NCBI GenBank assembly: GCA_034509925.1
Contig: CM067531.1
Location: 427,501-491,500, forward strand
DNA: 64,000 bases
Reading direction: 5' to 3'
From: Hirudinaria manillensis
Lineage: Eukaryota > Annelida > Clitellata > Hirudinida > Hirudinidae
Part shown: piece by piece, positions 45,175-59,250 of the stretch
Position numbering within the stretch: position 1 is the first letter of the stretch
How the letters are laid out: every line of letters starts with the position of its first letter
Translations under genes and position numbers: made by a program
Notes under the pieces: generated by a model
Seen by the model: only the letters and a program-made list of their open reading frames with translations
Databases searched by the model: none
Told to the model about the DNA's origin: nothing

Positions 45175-48100
45175 TCATTCGTAAAACTTTGATATTTCTT
45201 CGCTGTACAACTGATTGATAACATTTCTTTTCAATTTCATGGTTAGACCTTGTTTAAAAAATAATTATTTTTATTTAAAAAGATTTGTGAGTAATTAATA
45301 ACATTAATAATTATAATTCTTTGATTCCATGATTGATAAGATTTCTACAAGTCAAGACTTCATAAATATTTTAGCAAATAAAATCAATAACTTCTTTAAA
45401 CTGAGAATCAAGCCATAAATAATATTTTAACAAGTTAAGCTGATATTGAAATGAATTCATACTTATTGTAACTTTATATTACGATATTACGTGAATTGTT
45501 ATTGGTTTAAACGGCAGCGAGAGGTATAATTGTTATATTTTATTTGGAAATGAATTAAAGAAAATTTGTTTGTGATAAGTTCACTTTTAAATTCACCTAA
45601 TTCTCCTCCGGAAACAGAAAAAGGTTTTGGCAAAATCTTCCACTTGTGTATCACGTCTAAGTCCGATCGTGTCTGTTCGTTTGTTTTTTTTATCACTTTC
45701 TCAATTTCATCAGCTAAACGTTTATCCTTTGAATTGACTATTTCAGACAATTTTCTGAAAAAGTGGATCCAATAATAGCTTAGGGTAAATTTAAAATAAA
45801 CACATTTTTTAAAATTTAGAAACATAATTTAAATTTGAAAATCGAGATGTAAACATCGAGTGGAAAATTAACGTTGGAGTTAGCATTTTATAATTTCATT
45901 TACTGTCAAGAAAAGGCCATTATAAACGACCAACTTTGCACTAATACCGAGGTTACGACACCAGTCCAAAGATGATTGGTCAAGAAAATCTGTTGGTTCA
46001 CCAGTTTCTGGGTCAACTTTCGTCTGGAATAAATGTGCTCATCCGTTAATCACTGATATTAAAAATCAATTATTTGGTTATTGTTGTTATTATTGTTATA
46101 TTAAATCAAGATTTAATTTTTACTTCTTATCGATTACTAATCGAATACAAATAAAGTAACATTATTAAATATAATAAGTATATCTTCATTTACCTTAAAT
46201 ACTAGAAATACATTCAAAAAGGCTCTGCCTTCACCAACTGCGACGCAATAACTGAGGCACGGCATTTGATCCAAAATCCATCGTTCTATCGGAAGGGGAA
46301 AAACCTTTCTGTATTCCAGCTGGATGTAATCTGAAAATACTTTTTAAGTCACGTAATATTTTCGATTACAAAATTATTTTATGTTACAATCTATACTTAT
46401 ATTTATTTATATTTTATTTTATATTTTTTATCACCATTCAAACGTCCAGCAAAAATCAACTCTCCATTGTTTCCTAATTGTCCTAAATCAGAAGTATGGA
46501 ACCATTTATCCTCGTCAAAGACCTTTTTGGTGGTCTGTTCATCGTTTAGGTAACCCATGAATAAATTTCGGCCTAATAAGCAAACCTATTGGGTTGTATT
46601 GGGAAAAAAAGTTATTAATTCTGTTATCTTTGAATTAAATTAAATTATTTACAAAATACATTAAACCTCAGCATTGTCAAATGAATCAACATGAGAAATT
46701 TGCTGGAATTTCAGTCCTATTCCGGGCAGCATTTGTCCGACGGTTCCAACTTTGAAGTTGGATCTTAAGTTTGTTGAGATGCATGCTGAAAGTATATTTC
46801 ATTTAAAATCACATAACTTGAATTTTTATAATAATATCGTATTTAATTTATCTTAACCCCCTTCGGACATTCCATAGCATTCCAACAATGGAATATTCAG
46901 AGCCAGAAAGAATTCCAAAACTTCTGCTTTACATGGCGTAGCTCCCACAAGAGCAAATCTACACCTGTCCAAACCTAGACGAGCTGCTATCTTTTTCAGA
47001 ATCAAGAACTTCATAAACTTGAATTTAATAGATCTATTATTTCTGAGAAAATAATTTATGGAATACGTTTAGTAAACGTCACCTAGTATTTTGAATCACT
47101 GAAATATTAAGTACAGCACCGTACCCTGACATGGACTCATGCATGCTTTTCCGACTCATTTTTTTTGCCCAAGAGATAGTTTTCTTGTTAATAAAGGTTT
47201 TACTGACTTCTGAATCTAGGTATGAATTCATTAACATCTCAAATACCTTGGGTACTCCACAGAAAAATGTAACTTTTGCTTTTCTCAAAGTTTCAGTTAA
47301 ACTACCCTGAAACAACTTTCAAGTTGAAGTTAGGTTCCATTGAATATTTTCAAAATAAATAAATTATTTTGAAAAACAAATCTCTAAAATAAACTACATT
47401 TTTCCATCGTATTGGCACAGACATATCCGAGTCAAACCTTTTTCAAAGCATCCTTTTCGGCAAATCTTACGGTACCTCCGTTGCAGACGAGCGGCCAATA
47501 GACGTCCATTAGAAGTGCCGAACCGTGGCTTAGATTTTGATAAGAAACTGTTGAATCGGGAGCAACAATCTCTCTTTCGTTGAGAAAAGAAATTAAAGAT
47601 TTCAAGCTCCAAACAATCTGTTTTACAAGATGATTTATTTACGTTAATGAATATAATTTTCATGGTTATTAAATAAATGTAAAATGGTTATTCTAAATGT
47701 TGTTAATCAAGCTACTCTCGAAATAAGATCGTTTTCCAGAAAATTCACAATCAGATTTTGTTACGAATATTGGTGCCAATTTTTACTCACATTGTCATGG
47801 CTGAGCATCGTCAGTTTTGGGCTCCCGGTTGTCCCAGACTAAAATAAACTCGAGGTTATATAATTGGTTAGTATTCACAACTAGTTAAATAATTCATCTT
47901 ACAGTCGCTACGATAGTGCAGCACTTGTTCGGTGCCATGCTCACGATTCTACTCTTGAGCTCCTCTTGACAATCATCCACCTTCATTTTCATGATTTCTT
48001 GCCACTGTTTGCGGGTTTTGAATTGCGAAATATTAAATTTATAAATATTTAATATTAATATATTGTTTAATGCTTAGGAATTAATTTACACACAAAGATT

Positions 48101-49265
48101 TAAAAAAATAAAACTATAACAAAACAAAATCAATGGCTGGTTTGTAATTAACGAATATTACATACTGAGTAGACTTTCCTGTTTCCCGCTTTTGGTTGTC
48201 CTCTGTACTGAATAATTGCTTTGAGGTGAGACAAGTCGTCTGCTATTTCTAAAATACTTTGCAAAATTGCTTCATCTTCAACGATTAATATGTTACACCT
48301 TGTACTGTCTGCTATGTAACGTATGCTGTGAAACATGCCGACAGCAATGCCCCTGATCACAATGAATTTAGAAGATTTATTGATACTTCATTTTTGCATC
48401 ATGCAAACAATTGCTCTTAAAAAAATTGTTTTTATAAAATAGCATTTATATATATAAAATAAGTATTTATTTTTGGTTTAAATTTACCCTGCAAATATCG
48501 TGCCAAGGTAAGATATAAACCAATGTGGAGAGTTGTATCCGATTATTCCAACTCCATAATGACTTTCAAGTCCAAGCTTGTGAGGAAAAACAAATTAATA
48601 TTAATATGATTATTATTATTGTTTTTGTCGTTATGAAGTCAATGATTCAAACCATTGACGATGGTAAGAATGGTATCCAAAAGATACGAAACCTTGATAA
48701 ATGCCTTGGCGACTTGTGTAACAGACTCGTAATATCTCTTGTAGGTGTAAATATCATCATTATCCACTAGAAATTAAATATTAAATCTCTAATTAGTAAT
48801 CAATTAAAACTAGAATTAAAGTTAAACGCAAAACATTTTTCTTCGAAATAAATAATAACTGTTTCCTTCCAACAACTTACCCATCGCAATCCTATTGGGA
48901 TTTTTTTCAACAACCTCAGTGAAAAGAGTTACAACGGATATTGGAGGATTACAGGCAATATCTTCATCGTCAGATCTTAATTTGACCGCCTGGTCGGGCA
49001 ACCAGACGATGTGAGATGCAGATTGAAAAAGTTGGTCTGGTCCTGGTAAAGGGGACAAAAAGTTACATTCAGTTATGGCATTCCATCGAAGGACATTGTA
49101 TTCTCCAGTCATGTTGTAAGAACTCCATGTTATGTTTTTGAAAATCTATATTCGTTAAATAATTTTTTCTATGGGTAACTTATTCAGAAATAAATGATTT
49201 TTCATCTGCAAGTAACAAGCTTTTAAATGAAAAGCATTACCGTGATGTTGAAGGGGATAAGACAT
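45175..49265 (-). CDS. ACSBG: ACSBG-like acyl-CoA synthetase copy G
   Basis: Exon 1 starts at ATG 49265-49263 (MSYPLQHH, phase 1), then GPDQLFQS near 49042. An in-frame ATG at 49112 is an alternative. The stop is at 45177-45175 after EISKFYE. Motifs: A3 SGTTGSPKLTMLSHDN, A5 LLECYGMSEGG, A7 WFHTSDLG, A8 GRLNG, A10 lysine in LTMKLKR. It pairs most closely with H (shared RSIKFKF-type exon 10 start and ECYGM-EGG). Exon 14 (about 45943-46025) is almost identical to that of B and D although neighbouring exons are clearly diverged, so a short conversion tract is likely. The exon count and splice phases follow copy B. Confidence 0.85.
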
Positions 49266-50121
49266 TTTTCCAGAGGCTGTTGTGTCTTTCTTTAATTTTT
49301 GCAGATCTTTAAAAATTTAAAATTTCATATTGATTGAGTTTCTTCCTTTCAATATATTTTCACTTTTAATATTTTCAAGATCACCTCTAGTAAATTAGTC
49401 AGCTCAAATTGAAAATAAAAACATCCTTAGTTTCCTCAAAATGTACACAATTTAGCAGATGCTAATTTATTTATTACCTTATTTACCATCTTAAGTAACC
49501 AAAACACTCACCCTTTTGAGTCAAAATGCTCACATCAGAAACTCCTAAGGTTTAAAAGTGAATTAACTTCAATTAAAAATTTGTTGTCGTCTGCAACTCC
49601 ACGCTTCATGAGATAGAAACAGATGGTCAGCTTCAATAAATTAAACAAGATTTATTAATTTAATCTTGCTTAAATCAATCACCAACACGTGCCTAAGGTA
49701 ACCGTCGCGAGCCTCACGTAATGATAAATAAAATTGGCTTTAATGAATGGAACTCAATAAGTTTGAACTTCTAACGAAAAGCCAAATACTTGTATCTTTT
49801 CTGACAATTAATTTTTTATGTAATAAAAACAATATCAATAAAATGTTTAAAGAATGTTTATTAATCTTAATTCAGATGTGAAATGGTACAACTTAATGCT
49901 TTACATTTTTCAAGAATTATTATTGAATTATTTTATTCAACTGACTTAAATATTAGAAAATTTAATATTTAACTTTATGCCTCTTGACTGGGAATGTAGG
50001 TAAATTATTTGTCAAGTTTAGGATTTTAAATAAATTTCCTTGGACTCCGAAGGTCTTAAAACACGAATCAAAATTAAAATTAAAAGCTTTTATATTCAAT
50101 ATCGTATATTTAACTCGATAA
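49266..50121. other. Intergenic G-H
   Basis: AT-rich spacer without a recognisable gene or strong repeat. It probably includes the copy G promoter and the 3' end of copy H. Confidence 0.45.
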
Positions 50122-53100
50122 TTAATTAAAAATCATTATTGGATTCTTTGAAATTTCTTCATTTTCATCGTAAAACTCTGATATTTCCTTTTCGTACATC
50201 ACATTGACGGCTTTTCTCTTCATTTTCATTGTCAGACCTTGTTCAAAAATAATCTCAAATGAATAATTTTAAATACCCCTTAAAATACATAAATAATTTG
50301 AATTTAAAAAATATGATTAGATAACTTTAAACTCATCATCAAGTGATATTTTTTAAATTTTAAATTACAAATTTGTAATTTAAAATTTTTAATCACTCAA
50401 TTCTCCTCCGACTACTGAGAAATTCTTTGGCAGAATCCTCCACTTGTGGATGATTTCTTTGTCTGACGCTGCTTCCTTGTTTACCATTTCAATAACTTTT
50501 TGAATTTCAATTGCAATTTCATTGCTTGGATTTTTTACATTGATAATGTCAGACAACGTTCTGCAAAGATAAGTCAGATACGAACATATTAAATAAAGTG
50601 ATTTTTAAAATCAAATAATTTTCAAAAAAGATATTTCTTATTATTAAGAAAATTGTTTTATTAAAAAATAAAAACAATAACAATAAAAGAAAATGTTTTA
50701 TAGAAATCCGACTTTGCTTTAACACCAAAGCTGAGACACCAATCCAAAGCTGTCTGATCAAGAATATCTGTTGGTTCGCCACTACTTGGATCAAACTTTG
50801 TCTGAAAATGTACCGTCCTTTGTCAGGGATGGAAAGAAGGTGTTTAAATGTTAATCTAAATATTAATTAAATTATAAAAGTAATTCAATAATACATGTTT
50901 TGAAATAAAATTTATTTTTTGTAAACCAAAATACCTTAAAAACTAGCAGAGCATTTACGAAGTCTCTTCCATCACCAACGACTACGCAGTAACTGAGGCA
51001 AGGCATTTTATCCAAGATTTTCTTTTCCACCGGCAGAGGTCGGATTTTCCTACTATCACTTGTAATTATTACATCTAAACATTGAAAATACATTTAAATT
51101 GATGAATATTCATTTTTAAATTTTGTTTGTTCTCGATATAACCATCTAATCGACCAAACAGAGTCAGCATCCCGTGTTCATCCAACTTTCCAAGGTCTGA
51201 AGTGTGAAACCACTGGTTCTCGTCAAAAAACAGATGAGTCTGTTCTTCCTCATTTAAGTAACCCATAAAAATACTCCGCCCGTTCAGGCATACCTATGAA
51301 ATAAAAATAATCCAAAAGCTATTACACTAATAAATTAATTTAATACTGATGTTGTAATAAATTAATTATTAATGTTACCTCTGTTCCATCTCCCTCACGA
51401 AGCTGCTGGAGTTTAAAGCGAACTCCGGGTATGATGTGCCCAACGCTATTGATTTTGAAGCTGGATCTCAGATTCGTCGCAACACATCCTGAATAGAAAT
51501 TTATCTCTTTACATCAGATGTCGATATGTACACGACGTCCTAAGTTCTTCGCACTTCGTTTTAATCATTACGACAAATAAGTTCGACAAATAACAAATAA
51601 AATCAGACCTTATGAAATCTTCAAATTGACCTTATAGCATTTTATTCATCTAACCTCCTTCAGTCATTCCATAGCATTCCAATAGCGGAATATTCAGTGC
51701 CAGGAAAAATTCCAAAACCTCTTGTTTACATATCGAAGCACCGATAAGAGCGATGCGACATCTGTCCAGACCAAGTTGAGCAGCTATTTTTCTTAGAACC
51801 AAAAGCTTCACGAATTTGAACTTAATTGACATATTATTTCTGCAAAATTATTTAAATTTATAAAATATTTATAAAGAGATAATTCCATCATTAAGTCAAC
51901 CTGAAAAAAGAATCTTTGACGTTTTTCTCTCTAGTTATCTTTGCCCATGAATAAAGTTTTTTGTTGACGGAACTTATCCCGTCTTCACAATTAAGATAGA
52001 AATTCATTATCATTTCAAACACCTTGGGAACTCCACAGAAGAAAGTGGGTCTAGCTTTTCTCAAAGTTTCAATCAGAGTACCCTGCTCCATTGTTCAAGT
52101 AAAGACCTTTAATTAATTAACTGATAACTTTTTTTAATTTCTTTTTTAAACAAAATGATCAATTTAAATTATTCCCAGGAATTGATGGCATGTTTATTGA
52201 AAGCCTAAACACGACCTTATTATTAAAAATTGTTTTGTTTTTTTTTTTTTAAATGATACGTTATAATTTTGAACCTTCGTCAGAGCATCGTGCTTAGCAA
52301 ATTGAACAGTGCCTCCATTGCAGATAAGAGGCCAGTAAACATCTGAAAGGAGTGCCGATTCATGAGAAAGATTTTGATATGAAACTGTCACGTTGGGAAG
52401 GACATTTTCCTTTTCGTTGATGAAGGATAACATGTTCCTCAAGTTGTAAATGATCTGCCACGATTAGGGGTCATTTATGAATTTATTATCTTATTTAAGG
52501 AAAAAATAAGAATTAGATTGTGACTTTAAAATTATTATTTGGAGATGTTATTTTATAAATTTAACTATCGATGAGATGATGGCAATTCTTACGTTGTCAT
52601 GGCTAAGCATCGCCATTTTTGGATTCCCCGTTGTTCCAGACTAAAGTAAATTTTAATTAGATTAGATAATAATTTAATTTAATAAGTTACTGAATATTAA
52701 AGTTATTAAAGTAAAGATTGCATAATAACTTAATTCTACAATATTCATCTTACAGTCAATACGGCCGTGCAGCAATTGTTCGGTGCCATGTTCCTGATTC
52801 TCCTCTTAAGTTCCTCTTCACAATCATCAACTTTCATTTCCATGATTTCCTCCCACTTTTGATATGATAAATTTTAATTAAATACCACGGTTTATAAAAA
52901 CCAAATTAGAGTGTTTATGTTCTTAAATATTGTTGTAAGCAAAATTGTAAAATCGATCGAGTTGGGAAAAATTTAGATTTTTTTCTTTCTCACATCAAAC
53001 AGTAATTCAAAGTAGTGATAAAATGATGTAATGATAAGAGATATAATAAACCACATAAGATTTAAGTTTCAGTTGAACAATAAAGTGCTAAGAATTAACC

Positions 53101-54184
53101 GAATTTTTCGTAAAACAAAGAATGCAAACCGAATAAACGTCTTTACTCCCTTCCTTGACCTGTCCTCTGTACTGAATTATTGCTTTCAGATTTGGCAATT
53201 TGTCTGCCATGTCCAAAACAATTTGCAGCAATTTATCATCTTCAACAACAATTATGTTACATTTAGCTTTGTCGGGAGCGTAATAAAGGACTCTCTTGGC
53301 ATTGATCATACCAACTGCAATGCCCCTGAATTTGAAATAAAAATTTTTTTTTTAAATTCCTTGAATTATATGAATTGTTTTATAGAATTTAATTTTATTT
53401 GTACAATTACCCAGCGAAAATTGAACCAAAGTGGGAAATAAACCACTGAGGCGAATTGAAGCCGAGTATTCCAACTCCATGAAAACGTTTCAGTCCGAGC
53501 TTAAATGTTAAAATGTGGTCTTGTTAAAGATATATTAAAATTAATTATTAATTAATAAATTAATAAATTAATTACATTACAATTTTATATAATATTTATA
53601 TATATTGCAAAAAAAGGCAACGCAAAATTATCTCAAATCTTAGATTAACTTTGTCAACAGGTCGTCGCAAGATTTAAATTTCTTGATGGTAAATCACAAA
53701 TCTTGAAATCACAAAATGTGAGACCTTGATAAAAGCTTTGGCCGTATGGATGACAGTATCGTAATATCTTCTATAGGTGTAAATATCTTCTCTGTCCTGA
53801 TATGAATCAACTGCAATCCAAAAAGTATTTTAAGCAAAAATTAAATTTCAAATTATCATAAAACCGTCTTAAGTTAAATTTGGGATCAGCTTTCAGTTCA
53901 TATGAACCAACTAACCGATTGCAATCCTATCAGGATATTGCTCTGCAACCTTCTTAAAGACAGTCACAACGGATACTGGAGGATTGGAAACAATCTCTTC
54001 ATCGTCTGCTCTCAACTTGACCGCTTGGTCAATTTTACAAGTTACTTGACAAGTTGAAGGTAGGATCTCGTCAGGACCTTGAGAAAAGCGTATAACATAA
54101 ACTTAATAGCTCAGAAGAACATATTCTGAAAACATAAATAAAACATTTATTTTAGATACCGTTATGTTGAATCGAATCGGCCAT
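50122..54184 (-). CDS. ACSBG: ACSBG-like acyl-CoA synthetase copy H, with C-terminal extension
   Basis: Exon 1 starts at ATG 54184-54182 (MADSIQHN, phase 1), then the GPDEILPS exon near 54079. The stop is at 50124-50122. Motifs: A3 SGTTGNPKMAMLSHDN, A5 LLECYGMTEGG, A7 WFHTSDLG, A8 GRLDG, A10 lysine in LTMKMKR. Other copies end two or three residues after EIxxxY. This one runs on about 14 residues more, through DENEEISKNP, to a later stop. That suggests loss of the ancestral stop; there is no sign that it harms the fold. G is its closest relative in the array. The frame is open in every exon I checked. Confidence 0.84.
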
Positions 54185-55079
54185 TTGTAAATACGGTATG
54201 CTATTTAAATTTGGACCATTTGGCTTACCTAAGATATTTGAGTATTTATACTCTTTCATTCGTAGCTTTCAAGTTATACTTCCAACTTATAATTTCAACA
54301 TGTAATTACTTTCAACTTCCAAAGGTTCGTTTGTACGTAGGCATGGATGGGCTCAACACATGTTGTAATAAATTCCAAAACTGTCGATCACAATTGTAAT
54401 CCAACAGATGTTATTTTGTTCCTTCGACGACTTTACAATTCTAATTACAAAAATTATAATTACAACTTAAAATGAAAAGAATATCAAACAATTGATAAAA
54501 AAATTAGATGACATTTGCTATTTCTAACCTAGCATTGGCGGACATCATAGTCCGCGTTATTTAAAGTACAATTAAAATTAAGGCATTTCATTAAAAAAAA
54601 AGCGATAGACAAACAACACCAAAAAATAACTAAAATTAGCTTCTAATAAATTAAACAGTTTAAACTTTGACATCAATCAGTCACCAGCAGGTGGCAACAC
54701 CAGCAGACGACAGAAGTTTCAACGTCGAGGATCCTAACACTCTTTATGTAAACGTTCTGCATTAATGTTTAATTTTATAATAATTTATTATAATTATTTA
54801 AATAACGTAAGGTCCTTTGAGACCCATTTTACTGAGCTGTTTGTAGTTATTAATTTTTTATGACAAAGGTTATGACAAAAAGCAACAAAAACTAACAAAC
54901 GAAATCCTTGAAAAAATAAATATTTTAAAATTTCTATTTTATTATTTGTTTGGAAATCAGTTGGCTTTAAGATAGAATATTTTAGATAGATGATTACAAT
55001 AGATTGTCATAGATCGACAGTGATAATTTAAATATCTCATATTTATTCCAGGAATTAATAATATTCCAACAAAATCTAA
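54185..55079. other. Intergenic H-I
   Basis: AT-rich spacer. A 62-codon plus-strand frame at 54211-54399 has no recognisable features. No further signal is seen. Confidence 0.45.
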
Positions 55080-58000
55080 TCAATAAAGGCTCTGAATCTC
55101 TTTCTGGTAAATTTTATAAATGACATCTCTTTTCATCTTCGTCGTTGGACCTCAAAAGAAAATGATTACATATTAACAATCGGAAATATTTATTAAATAA
55201 AATAATTTAAAAAAAATATAATTAAGTCAAAAGTCAATTATCAAAGTTACAAGATTAAATCATAGAAAGGCATTTACCAAGTTCCCCACCAATCATTGAA
55301 AAATCACGTGGCAAAATCATCCACTTTTGGATGCATTGAGTCTTGGAGAGGGCTTCCTGGTTGGCTTTGTCGATGCCTTTTTGAATTGCATTCATGATAA
55401 GAGGATCCTGGGATGCTAAGATTTCTGAGACATTTCTGAAATTTATTTAAAAATTTGTTTGGTTGTTTTTTTTCTACCTAATTAAAATATAATGCATTTT
55501 TTTTAGTCAAATATACAAATTAATATTTTATTTAAAAGTAATTTGCATAAACATTAATTAATCTCACGTTGCTTTTGATCCCAAACTTTGGCACCATTGC
55601 AATGCCAAACCTTCCAATTCATCTTTTGGTCTTCCATCTGACGGATCAACTTCTGACTGTAATGAAAATTCATTTTTAAAAATGAAGAAAGATTTGATTA
55701 TCACAGGAATTTGTAAAATATAAAGTATCATGTTATACATGGATTATTGTATGTAGGATTAGAATAAATAATTTATTTTCCACACTTACTACTTCCCTCT
55801 TTATATTTTTTTTTTAAATTGGAAATAAATAACTTTTTCAATCTGTTTATTATTTTAAATTTATACCAACGCAAATATCTGTTAACCTTTAACGTCAAAA
55901 GTGCCGTTATAAATGGCTTTTGTTCTCCAATTACAATGCAGTGACTGACACACGGCAGTTCCTTCAGGACCCTGTTTTCAATTGGAAAAGGGGCAATGTT
56001 TTCTCCGTCGGATGTTATTATTAGCTCTGAAAATTAATTATCTTTAATTAATAATTTAATTATAGTGCTAACTGAAATACAGGCTTACCTTTAATGCGGG
56101 CAGTTATGGTGATATAGCCTTCCTCATCGTGACTTACAATGTCACCTGTTCGAAGCCAAAATTCTTGGTCAAAGATTTCTTGCGTCTTTTCTAAGTCGTT
56201 TAGGTAACCCATGAAAATATGTCTGCCATTCATAAGGAGCTGAAATGTTCGAGTCAATATTTCAATTATTACCATTTCTCTTAATTAATATTTATTATTT
56301 ATAACATTAAATTAATTAATTAATTAGTATTTGCATGTGTTAAAAATACTAGGTAACTTGAAAATTGGTCTTGTTTTGATTATCTACCTCCTTAGTACCA
56401 TTGTCATGCTGTCGATATTTCGACCAAAATCCAGGCGTGGTTTTTCCGACCGTATATTTCTTGAAGTTCATCAAAGTATTACTCGTATGAGGGCCTGTTT
56501 AAGATTTTTATTCAGAGATTTGCAGATTTATTCCAAATTTATTTATTTATTTTAAAAAACATATTAGAACTTATTTTACCGACCTGATGATTCAGACAAT
56601 CCATACATCTCGAGAAGTGTGATGCCACAAGAGCTGAAAAAGTCAAATACTTCCTTTCTGCATGGGGTACTTCCAACAAATGTCAAGCGACATCTATCAA
56701 GGCCCAATTTGTTTCTAATGTCCACTCTATCCCTAAGATATGAAATGTCTTGCCTGGTAGAGGAAAATTGTGGATGAAAAAGTAATTTAGTCTTGGAGAT
56801 TATTATTAGTTTTAAATATTGGATAAATTTCTGTGAATAAGTCAATATCGGACAAAAAACATCGTAAACTTTGCTGAAAAAGTTATATAACTAATATTAA
56901 CTATTAATTAGGTAATTAGCTATTGACTTCTTACTCTGGTTGATCCAAGGACTTGTTCTGTGTATGCTTCCCAGAACCGGTTAGGACATCCATGAACATT
57001 TCCCAAACTCTTGGAACTCCAAAGAATACCGTCGGACGGACATTTCGGAGAATGTCGATCAAAGCTTCCTGTATTTGTTTATTTATTTAATTAATTAATT
57101 AATTAATTGATTAATTATTAATTTTATTTATTTATTTATCACGAGTAATTAATCAAATATAATTATTTAAAAAATATTCTTAACTAAACATTAAATCTAT
57201 AATTTTCTACCCACTTTAATAGCACAGGGACTGGCAAAATAAATGGTTCCACCGCCATTTATCAGAGGCCAAAACAAATCCAGCATCAAACCGGCCAATG
57301 GCATTGACAATATGGTATCAGGAACTGAGACTTGACCTTCGTTGACGTAATTGAATAGGACGTTTGTATGGTAAATGATCTGTCGATTTGAGTATTAAAC
57401 GTATTACTTATTTACTAATTTATTTACCTTTCAAATAATGTGTTGCACAATCAAATTAATTTATGGCAATAATCTTGCTTTTATAACTAAAATAAAATAA
57501 AATAAAAATGACTAAAAGTTAATCAATACTTGAACTTTTTAAAACTCACGTTATCATGACTCCGCATGACTAATTTTGGTTTCCCAGTTGTACCCGACTT
57601 GTAAAGAAAACAAAGACCTCTTACAAATTCTTTCAAGTTACTAAATAATTAAGTTATCTAATAAACTAATCTACCAATTACGGTTAGATTTAATTAATTA
57701 GAACTTACAGTCGCCATTATACTACAGCACTTGTTAGGAGCCATGTTCCTGATTCTCCTCTTAAATTCCTGTTCACAATCAGCTACGTTCATTTCCATGA
57801 TTTCCGTCCACTGTTTGAGCAAATTAGAAAAAAAAAGCACTTTTTTAAATTTTTCTTTCGCCTCGTATTTTATTTCATTAAAATAAATATAAAATAATAA
57901 TTCTTTCATTAACAAATATTGAAAATTAAAGAGTAAATTGCATACTGAAAATACTTTCTTGAGTCCATCCTTAGGTTGTCCTCTGTACTGAATAATTGCT

Positions 58001-58518
58001 TTGAGATGTGGCAAGTCGTCTGCTATTTTCAAAAATTTTTCCAGAAGTTTGTCATCTTCCACAACCACGATGTTACATTTGGTACTTTCTGCTATGTAAT
58101 GAATTGTGTTCTCGAGGATTGAAGGATATATGGCAACTGTAATACCCCTAAATATGCAAAAATCTTATTTTAAAAAAATAAATAAAGATAAAAGTATGTA
58201 ATATATCTTTTTGATATAGAATATAGGTATGCAAATAAAATGTATATACATAGCACAATATTAATGCTGGAAGTATAAAATTTAAATTTGTATGAGAGGT
58301 TTATTGTACCCAGCAAAGATTGTTCCAAAATAAGTAATGAACCACTGAGGTGAATTGAAACCAATTATGCCAACCCCGTGGGAACTTTCAAGTCCTAGCT
58401 TTGGAGAAAATGATAATAAAATTCACGTGAATTAGTAATAAATGTTTGCAATCGTAAATGTTCATTTTAGTTCTAACGCCATTTGAATTTTGAATATAAA
58501 TAATAATAAAAGTTATTA

Positions 58519-58555
<37 letters not shown>

Positions 58556-59250
58556 CATAAAATGTGAAACTAAAAAAAAAAGTAACGTATTTATCAAGCA
58601 GAAAGATACCTTGATAAATGCTTTGGCCAAATGGATCACTGACTTATAATATTGTTTGTAAGTATACACGTCTAGTAGGCCTCTGCTTATATCCACTGTA
58701 ATTCAACAATGTCACAAATCAATCATTTGCTAAACGATGTTTTACAAAAATTATCTTTCAAATATGAATTCGATTTTCTTTTACCAGCAACTCACCAAGT
58801 GCAACAGTATCCGGGTTATTTTCAGCAACCTTCCTAAAAATGGTCACAACGGATACTGGAGGATTGGAAGCAATTTCCTCATCGTCTGCTCTCAACTTGA
58901 CCGCCTGGTCGGACTGACAGGTTATGTATGAATTCGATGGATAGCATTGGTCTGGCCCTACTGAAGAAATCAATGAAAATTATTTATTTATTTAATTAAT
59001 TAAAAATGAAAAAAAAAACTGCATTACATGCAGTAAATTATCTGATATGTTCGACCTATATAAGTCATGTTACAACATAAGCTAAAGTTTAACTTTGTTG
59101 TTTTGATATCTGGCACAATAATTTATGCGAGTAGAGTAGTTTTTTTTTATATATTTTAAATAAAACTATTTTAATTCTGAACTTAAAATAGTTGACCTCA
59201 CCATGATGTTGATCTATTTCATTCACCTGCAGAGTGTTCTCTTCGTCCAT
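55080..59250 (-). CDS. ACSBG: ACSBG-like acyl-CoA synthetase copy I
   Basis: Exon 1 starts at ATG 59250-59248 and is longer than usual (about 16 codons, MDEENTLQ then DQHHG, phase 1), then GPDQCYPS near 58957. The stop is at 55082-55080 after EIQSLY. Motifs: A3 SGTTGKPKLVMRSHDN, A5 LLEMYGLSESSG followed by GPHTSN, A7 WLRTGDIV, A8 with TARIKG where others have TGRIKG, A10 lysine in PTTKMKR. The Gly to Ala change in A8 is at the hinge region between the two domains and may be mild. Copy F is the closest relative by exons 10-14. An ATT microsatellite lies in the intron near 58515-58555. Confidence 0.85.
58515..58555. repeat. ATT microsatellite in copy I intron
   Basis: About 40 bp of ATT repeat between exons 3 and 4 of copy I. 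Confidence 0.9.

Noticed and set aside
47394-47663. Minus-strand frame with a Cys/Arg-rich product over copy G exon 8
   Set aside because: It is out of frame with the family exon, which reads well in another frame (DSTVSYQNLSHGSALLMDVY).
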